Assembly (NCBI GenBank): GCA_035532295.1
Contig: DATKRH010000014.1
Location: 1 to 10,410, forward strand
Length of the DNA stretch: 10,410 nt
Reading direction: 5' to 3'
DNA from: DASUBV01 sp035532295
GTDB taxonomy: Bacteria > Actinomycetota > Actinomycetes > Streptosporangiales > Streptosporangiaceae
In this document: positions 6,241 to 10,410 of the stretch, piece after piece
How positions within the stretch are numbered: position 1 is the stretch's first letter
Layout of the letters: each line of letters begins with the position of its first letter
Position numbers and translations under genes: made by a program
The notes under the pieces: model-generated
Seen by the model: the letters and a program-made list of their open reading frames with translations, nothing else
The model's database searches: none
Told to the model about the DNA's origin: nothing

Positions 6241-8022
6241 ATGTCGCTCACGGGGGAACGGAGAGGCTGGTGGCGGTCCATCGGGCAGCTACCGGGCCGC
6301 ACGCCGCTGCGCGTCAAGCTGATCACCGCGGTGCTGGCGCTCGTGGCGATTGCCCTGGTCGTCATCAGCCTCGCCGGCCTGGGCTTCCTCAAGAGTTACC
6401 TGATCAGCCAGGCCGACGACAACCTGGCAACCCTCGCCCAGAACTCACCGGCGCAGGTACTGCGGCATTACCTGTTCGGCCAGGTCGAGACCGGTAACGG
6501 GTTCGCGATCGACTGGCTGCCCAGGGGCGGCACGGTGCACCCCGTCTACCAGGACACCACCGGCTACGGCGTGAATTCAACGGGCTCTGGCACCACGGGG
6601 CAGGTGCGGCCCGGCCCCGAGATCATCCCGGGCGCATCCTGGCTGTCCGGTAAGCAGGTAGTGACCGTAGGGGCGACGTCTGGTAACGGCCGCTTCCGCG
6701 TGCTGGCCATTCCGAATGTGACGATCTCGAACCAGTCGTTCCTGGAGCCGGGCAGCGGCTCGTCGGTCACGGGCACGCTGATCTTCGCCGTGGATGTCAC
6801 CAACGCATACCAGACCATCGGGAAGCTCACCGGTATCGACGTCATCGTCAGCGGCATTCTGCTCCTCGGGCTCGCCATCGTCGGGGTGACGGTGATCCGC
6901 ACCAGCCTGCGCCCGCTCACCGACATCGAGCGGACCGCCGAGGCTATCGCCGCAGGCGAACTGTCCCGCCGCGTCCCGGAGCGCGACCCGCGGACCGAGA
7001 TCGGGCGGCTGGGCCGATCGCTGAACACGATGCTCGCCCAGATCGAGACGGCATTTCACGCCAGGTCCGCGTCCGAGATCGCGGCGCGCAGGTCCGAGGA
7101 CCGGATGCGGCAGTTCGTGGCCGACGCCAGCCATGAGCTGCGGACCCCGCTGACCGCCATCCGCGGGTTCGCCGAGTACTACCGGCAGCGCGGCGGGGTA
7201 GCCGCCGCCCCCGGCGAGATCGAGGGTCCGCCCGGCCCGGAATCGGGTGGCCTGCCCGCCGCGGACCTCGACCGGATCATGCGGCGGGTCGAGCAGGAAT
7301 CGTCGAGGATGGGCGTCCTGGTCGAGGACATGCTGCTGCTGGCCAGGCTGGATCAGCAGCGCCCGCTGGAGCGCCGCACCGTCGACCTGCTGACCCTGAC
7401 CGCCGACGCCGTGCACGACGCCCGCGTGGTCGCCCCCGGCCGCAGCATCAACCTCACCGTGGGCGCCGGCGCGGCGCTGCTGGTCCTCGGCGACGAGGTG
7501 CGGCTGCGTCAGGTCATCGGCAACCTGATGAGCAACGCGCTGTCGCACACGCCGGAGGGAACGCCCATCGACGTCCGGATCCGGTCCGGCAGCCTCGATG
7601 AGGCGCACGCCCCCGGCCCGCGAGGAGCCGGTTCGGCTCAGCCCGTCCTGCCGGGCCTGGCGACCGGGCCGCCGGCACCCGCGCCCGCAGCCGGGCCGAG
7701 GTCCGCGGCGGTGCTGGAGGTCACCGACCACGGGCCGGGACTGAGCCGGGAACAGGCAGAGCACGCCTTCGAGCGGTTCTACCGCGCCGACCAGGCCCGG
7801 ACGACCGGCGGGACCGGCCTCGGCCTGGCCATCGTGGCCGCGCTCGTAGCGGCGCACGACGGCGCGGTCTGGGTCGAGTCGGCGCCGGGCGCGGGCGCGA
7901 CCTTCCGGATCGCGCTGCCGCTGTCGCCCGATGCCCTGCACGTCATCGAGCATGACGACGCCGATGACCACGACACGGAACTGCCCATCCACCACGCCAG
8001 CCCCGCAGCCCCGCGCGACTGA
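6241..8022 (+). CDS. PhoR-like membrane sensor histidine kinase
   Basis: This 593-residue partner of the preceding regulator has a first membrane helix (about 27-51), an extracytoplasmic sensor region of about 145 residues with no fold I recognise, a second helix (about 199-219), HAMP (about 220-272), HisKA with the H-box FVADASHELRTPLTAIRGF (phosphoacceptor His298), and a HATPase_c domain with N-box RQVIGNLMSNALSHTP, G1 DHGPG (496-500), F-box FERFYRAD and G2 GGTGLGLAI. HAMP, HisKA and N-box read very much like M. tuberculosis PhoR. Oddities are a Gly/Pro-rich insertion in the loop between the two dimerisation helices (about 317-342), a roughly 38-residue Pro/Ala-rich insertion between N- and G1-boxes (about 450-487), and a His/Asp-rich C-terminus (about 567-585). 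The start could be TTG 6232 (three residues longer, AAGG four bases upstream) rather than ATG 6241. It would be translated from the same mRNA as the regulator. Confidence 0.92.
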   Translation: MSLTGERRGWWRSIGQLPGRTPLRVKLITAVLALVAIALVVISLAGLGFLKSYLISQADDNLATLAQNSPAQVLRHYLFGQVETGNGFAIDWLPRGGTVHPVYQDTTGYGVNSTGSGTTGQVRPGPEIIPGASWLSGKQVVTVGATSGNGRFRVLAIPNVTISNQSFLEPGSGSSVTGTLIFAVDVTNAYQTIGKLTGIDVIVSGILLLGLAIVGVTVIRTSLRPLTDIERTAEAIAAGELSRRVPERDPRTEIGRLGRSLNTMLAQIETAFHARSASEIAARRSEDRMRQFVADASHELRTPLTAIRGFAEYYRQRGGVAAAPGEIEGPPGPESGGLPAADLDRIMRRVEQESSRMGVLVEDMLLLARLDQQRPLERRTVDLLTLTADAVHDARVVAPGRSINLTVGAGAALLVLGDEVRLRQVIGNLMSNALSHTPEGTPIDVRIRSGSLDEAHAPGPRGAGSAQPVLPGLATGPPAPAPAAGPRSAAVLEVTDHGPGLSREQAEHAFERFYRADQARTTGGTGLGLAIVAALVAAHDGAVWVESAPGAGATFRIALPLSPDALHVIEHDDADDHDTELPIHHASPAAPRD

Positions 8023-8025
8023 CCG

Positions 8026-8050
8026 GACCGCGGCCGGCGGAAACGCGGTC
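8026..8050. terminator. Stem-loop between the convergent sensor kinase and phosphatase genes
   Basis: GACCGCG (8026-8032) and CGCGGTC (8044-8050) form a perfect 7-bp GC-rich stem around an 11-nt loop, starting four bases after the sensor kinase TGA. There is no T-tract on either side. Its position between two convergent genes (92-bp gap) suggests a terminator, possibly bidirectional. Confidence 0.4.
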
Positions 8051-8114
8051 ACAGAGCCAGCACGCGCGAGCGGCCGCCAGGGCCGGCGCGAATCCGCCAT
8101 GCCGCCGCCGGGCC

Positions 8115-8744
8115 TCAGGGCTGTCGCGGGCCGGTCTCGTCACCGGCGGGCTGGCCGACGCCGACGGGTCCGTTACGCTCTGTTAGCAACTCGGCCAGGC
8201 GGCCGGTCAGACCGCGGGCGGCGGCATGCACCAGCTCGAAGGTCTCCTCGTACTCGGCGGGCCCGCCGTGGTAGGGATCGGGTACCTCCGCCTCGGCCTC
8301 GGCCACCGGGTCAAACGACCGCATCAGCGTGATCCGGCCGTTAGCCAGCTCGGGATCCCTGGCCGCCAGCCGTCGCAGATCGGCCAGGTTCATGCGGTCC
8401 ATGACGACGAACAGGTCGTAGCCGGCCAGCCAGTCGGGCTGGATCTGCCGGGCGATGTGCGCGGACCCGTCGTAACCACGCCGGCCCAGCTCGGCGCGGG
8501 CCCTCGGGTCCATCGGACCGCCAATATGCCAGTCGCCCGTGCCGGCGCTCTCCACCGTCACCTGCCCGGCCAGCCCGGCCCGGCCCAGCTCATCCCGGAG
8601 GATCACCTCGGCCATCGGCGACCGGCAGATGTTGCCCAGGCACACCACGCAGATCCGGTAAGAGTCGTTCCGGTCACGAGCGCCGGGCGACCCGGCGCGG
8701 CGAGCCGGCGGGACGCGCGTCGCGGGATCGCGGTCAGCAGCCAT
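8115..8744 (-). CDS. Low-molecular-weight protein tyrosine phosphatase
   Basis: This 209-residue cytosolic enzyme should hydrolyse phosphotyrosine (or arginine phosphate, in some bacterial members) through a cysteinyl-phosphate intermediate. The P-loop VCLGNICRSPMAE provides nucleophile Cys35, backup Cys40, Arg41 and Ser42 of the CX5R(S) motif. The downstream VESAGTGDWHIGGPMDPRA and FVVMDRMN segments are typical of the family. The general acid is Asp156 in VPDPYHGG. The typical catalytic fold is about 155 residues, so the 28-residue Arg/Asp-rich N-terminus and the C-terminal tail from about residue 190 are extra and probably disordered. I start it at ATG 8744; the same frame also has an ATG at 8801, which would overlap the divergent oxidoreductase start and adds a segment with no family similarity. 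It is convergent with the sensor kinase. Substrates cannot be told from the sequence; local phosphoproteins are only a possibility. Confidence 0.92.
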   Translation of the reverse strand: MAADRDPATRVPPARRAGSPGARDRNDSYRICVVCLGNICRSPMAEVILRDELGRAGLAGQVTVESAGTGDWHIGGPMDPRARAELGRRGYDGSAHIARQIQPDWLAGYDLFVVMDRMNLADLRRLAARDPELANGRITLMRSFDPVAEAEAEVPDPYHGGPAEYEETFELVHAAARGLTGRLAELLTERNGPVGVGQPAGDETGPRQP

Positions 8745-8799
8745 GCCACCAGCATGCCTGATGCTCAGCCGGAGCCGGCCACCTGCCACGATGGAGAGC
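8745..8799. promoter_or_regulatory. Short divergent promoter region between phosphatase and oxidoreductase
   Basis: Only 55 bp separate the chosen starts of two divergent genes. A dyad, CATGC (8742-8746) and GCATG (8752-8756), overlaps the phosphatase start codon. GGAG (8793-8796) precedes the oxidoreductase ATG at 8800. No confident -35/-10 pair is visible, so the promoters may overlap each other or lie inside the opposite gene. Confidence 0.3.
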
Positions 8800-10185
8800 A
8801 TGGTTTCGCCCGCCAGCTACCGGTCCCTGTCCTTCTGGCACGACACCGTGCCCGGAACGCTCACGCCGGGTGAGCCGCTCGGGTCCGACATCGAGGCCGA
8901 CGTGGCGATCGTGGGTGCGGGCTTCACCGGATTGTGGACCGCCTACTACCTGGCTCGGGCCGACCCCCGGCTCCGCGTCGTGGTCTGCGAGCGGGAGATC
9001 GCCGGCTTCGGCGCGTCCGGCCGTAACGGCGGCTGGTGCTCGGCCCTGTTCCCGGCCTCAGCCCGGAAGCTCGAGCGGATGGCCGGCCGGGCCTCCGCCA
9101 TCGCGATGCAGGAGGCCATGCGCGCGGCTGTGGACGAGGTCGGCCGGGCGGCGGCCGCCGAGGGCATCGACTGCCATTTCGCCAAGGGGGGCACCGTGGC
9201 GCTGGCCCGCACCCCCGTTCAGCTCGCGCGAGCCCAGGCCGAGGTCGCGCAAGCGCGCGAGTTCGGCTTCGGCGAGGCGGATCTGCGGCTGCTGACGGCC
9301 GCGCAGGCCCAGGAGGTCGCCAGCGCATCGGACGTGCTCGGCGCGACCTTTACGCCGCACTGCGCGGCCATCCACCCGGCCCGGCTGGCCCGCGGGCTGG
9401 CCGAGGCGGTGCGCCGGGCCGGCGTTGAGGTGTTCGAGCGCACGCCCGTCCGGGAGATTGCGCCGGGCCGGGTCGTGACGACCGCAGGCACAGTACGGGC
9501 CCGGTACGTCGTGCGGGCCACCGAGGGCTACACGCCGGAACTGCCCGGCCTCGCGCGGGCGATCGTGCCGGTCTACTCGCTGATGATCGCGACCGAGCCG
9601 CTGCCCGAGTCCGTCTGGGCGCAGATCGGCCTGGCCGGCCGGCCGACCTTCAGCGACCTGCGGCACCTGGTGATCTACGGCCAGCGGACCGCCGATGGCC
9701 GGCTGGCGTTCGGCGGCCGCGGCGCCCCCTATCACCTGGGCTCGGCCATCAGGCCGTCGTTCGACCGGGTGCCTGCCGTGTTCGACGCGCTCCGGCGGAC
9801 GCTCGGCGAGCTGTTTCCGGCCCTGGGCGACGCGCGCGTCACGCACCGGTGGGGCGGCCCGCTCGGCGTCCCCCGCGACTGGTGCGCCTCGGTCGGCCTG
9901 GACGCCGCGACCGGCCTGGCCTGGGCGGGCGGCTACGTGGGCGACGGGGTGGCGACGACGAACCTCGCCGGCCGGACGCTCGCCGACCTGATCACCGGCA
10001 CCGACAGCGAGCTGACCCGGCTGCCGTGGGTGGGGCACCGGTCGCCGCGGTGGGAGCCCGAGCCGCTGCGCTGGCTCGGCCTGAACGCGGGCCTGCAGGC
10101 CATGAGCTTCGCCGACCGGCAGGAGGACCGGAGCGGCCGGCCATCTCGCGCGGCCGCGTTCATGGGCCGGTTCCTTGGCGAATAA
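8800..10185 (+). CDS. FAD-dependent oxidoreductase of the DAO family (amine or amino-acid oxidase-like)
   Basis: This 461-residue flavoprotein belongs to the D-amino-acid oxidase/glycine oxidase superfamily. It has an N-terminal lead-in (YRSLSFWHDT, 7-16) followed by the FAD Rossmann motif VAIVGAGFTGLWTAYYLA (35-52; Gly39, Gly41, Gly44), the ribose-binding Glu64 in VVCERE and GASGRNGGWCSALFP (71-85). The C-terminal FAD-closing motif is AGGYVGDGVATTNLAGRTLADLI (376-398). The lead-in and GASGRNGGW pattern are those of the gamma-glutamylputrescine oxidase (PuuB/OrdL)-like branch, so a secondary or primary amine substrate is likely, but the exact one cannot be read from the sequence. There is no signal peptide. 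ATG 8800 is chosen for the GGAG just upstream and the family N-terminus; in-frame ATGs at 8743, 8761 and 8791 would only add residues lacking similarity. No transporter or catabolic partner lies in the window. Confidence 0.9.
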   Translation: MVSPASYRSLSFWHDTVPGTLTPGEPLGSDIEADVAIVGAGFTGLWTAYYLARADPRLRVVVCEREIAGFGASGRNGGWCSALFPASARKLERMAGRASAIAMQEAMRAAVDEVGRAAAAEGIDCHFAKGGTVALARTPVQLARAQAEVAQAREFGFGEADLRLLTAAQAQEVASASDVLGATFTPHCAAIHPARLARGLAEAVRRAGVEVFERTPVREIAPGRVVTTAGTVRARYVVRATEGYTPELPGLARAIVPVYSLMIATEPLPESVWAQIGLAGRPTFSDLRHLVIYGQRTADGRLAFGGRGAPYHLGSAIRPSFDRVPAVFDALRRTLGELFPALGDARVTHRWGGPLGVPRDWCASVGLDAATGLAWAGGYVGDGVATTNLAGRTLADLITGTDSELTRLPWVGHRSPRWEPEPLRWLGLNAGLQAMSFADRQEDRSGRPSRAAAFMGRFLGE

Positions 10186-10229
10186 TTTAACGTTTAGCCT
10201 GATGTGATGGTATCTGCGCTGGTTAGAGG

Positions 10230-10279
10230 CTTAAATGGCTGATTGCACGGGCCATTTAGGGCCGCCAGGCCCGACCTGG
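10230..10279 (+). terminator. Cluster of overlapping hairpins downstream of the oxidoreductase
   Basis: TAAATGGC (10232-10239) pairs perfectly with GCCATTTA (10251-10258), extended by a U-G and a C-G pair to 10230/10260. It is followed by GGGCC (10259-10263)/GGCCC (10268-10272) and CCAGG (10265-10269)/CCTGG (10275-10279), which exclude each other. No U-tract follows. These structures probably end the oxidoreductase transcript before the tRNA promoter. Confidence 0.4.
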
Positions 10280-10292
10280 GCACCTCCGGTGA

Positions 10293-10322
10293 TTCGCACG
10301 GCCCGGAAAGTTGCGCTACGAT
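10293..10322 (+). promoter_or_regulatory. Promoter of the tRNA-Lys gene
   Basis: TTCGCA (10293-10298), an 18-bp spacer and TACGAT (10317-10322) match a sigma70-type promoter in 4 of 6 -35 bases and the TAnnnT -10 pattern. The -10 ends 11 bp before the mature tRNA 5' end, giving a very short 5' leader. Confidence 0.55.
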
Positions 10323-10333
10323 CACTGCGTTCA

Positions 10334-10406
10334 GCGCCGCTAGCTCAACTGGCAGAGCAGCGGACTCTTAATCCGCGGGTTGGGGGTTCAAGTCCCTCGC
10401 GGCGCA
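10334..10406 (+). tRNA. tRNA-Lys (anticodon CTT)
   Basis: A complete 73-nt cloverleaf can be folded. The acceptor stem is GCGCCGC (10334-10340) with GCGGCGC (10399-10405) and discriminator A10406. The D arm is GCTC/GAGC, and the anticodon stem GCGGA/TCCGC encloses loop CTCTTAA. The T stem GGGGG/CCCTC (one G-U pair) encloses loop TTCAAGT. Anticodon CTT (10367-10369) reads AAG, the dominant lysine codon in high-GC genomes. The 3' CCA is not encoded (CCC follows) and must be added by CCA-transferase, as for many actinobacterial tRNAs. Confidence 0.97.
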
Positions 10407-10410
10407 CCCG

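Noticed and set aside
6577..8100. 507-codon open frame on the minus strand across the sensor kinase gene
   Set aside because: It is antisense to a confident histidine kinase and has no recognisable domain. Long antisense frames are expected in very GC-rich coding DNA.
9058..10038. 326-codon minus-strand frame under the FAD oxidoreductase
   Set aside because: It is antisense to a clear flavoprotein and lacks any family motif.
10207..10242. 11-codon ATG frame between the oxidoreductase and the tRNA
   Set aside because: It has no ribosome binding site and is too short to separate from chance; it also runs into the hairpin cluster.
10334..10406. tRNA-Lys gene as an integration site for a mobile element
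   Set aside because: tRNA genes often serve as att sites, but there is no integrase, direct repeat of the tRNA 3' end or foreign-looking gene here, and the window ends four bases after the tRNA.

Overview
The window is about 10.4 kb of very GC-rich DNA with G/C-biased third codon positions, GTG starts, long spurious antisense ORFs and actinobacterial families: a Hanks-type kinase with an extracellular beta-propeller, an LCP protein with a long disordered cytoplasmic tail, and a two-component pair resembling mycobacterial PhoP/PhoR. It is most likely the chromosome of a high-GC actinomycete. I cannot name the genus.

Layout: (1) 15-2477, minus strand, a membrane kinase-propeller protein whose catalytic HRD motif reads HRN, so it is a probable pseudokinase. 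(2) 2478-2722, a divergent intergenic region. (3) 2723-3631, plus strand, a SAM-dependent methyltransferase of unknown substrate. (4) 3719-5032, plus strand, an LCP-family cell-wall glycopolymer transferase, ending in a hairpin that includes its stop codon. (5) 5147-5410, plus strand, an 87-residue HTH-only LuxR-type regulator with its own candidate promoter. (6) 5503-6225 and 6241-8022, plus strand, a PhoP-like response regulator and its sensor kinase 15 bp apart. A 7-4-7 direct repeat resembling a PhoP box lies just upstream of the regulator. (7) 8115-8744, minus strand, a low-molecular-weight protein tyrosine phosphatase, convergent with the sensor kinase. (8) 8800-10185, plus strand, a DAO-family FAD oxidoreductase, divergent from the phosphatase. 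(9) 10334-10406, plus strand, tRNA-Lys(CTT), with a recognisable promoter and without an encoded CCA.

How the genes may work together: four products concern phosphorylation signalling (pseudokinase, regulator, sensor kinase, tyrosine phosphatase) and one builds the envelope (LCP). This looks like a surface-sensing and envelope-maintenance neighbourhood, but strands alternate and most genes have their own promoter or terminator signals, so it is not one operon. The only confident co-transcribed pair is regulator plus sensor kinase.

I see no CRISPR array, insertion sequence, integrase, phage gene or clearly unprecedented multi-gene system. The items most worth a second look are the HRN pseudokinase, the candidate autoregulatory PhoP-type box, and the two low-complexity insertions in the sensor kinase's catalytic core.
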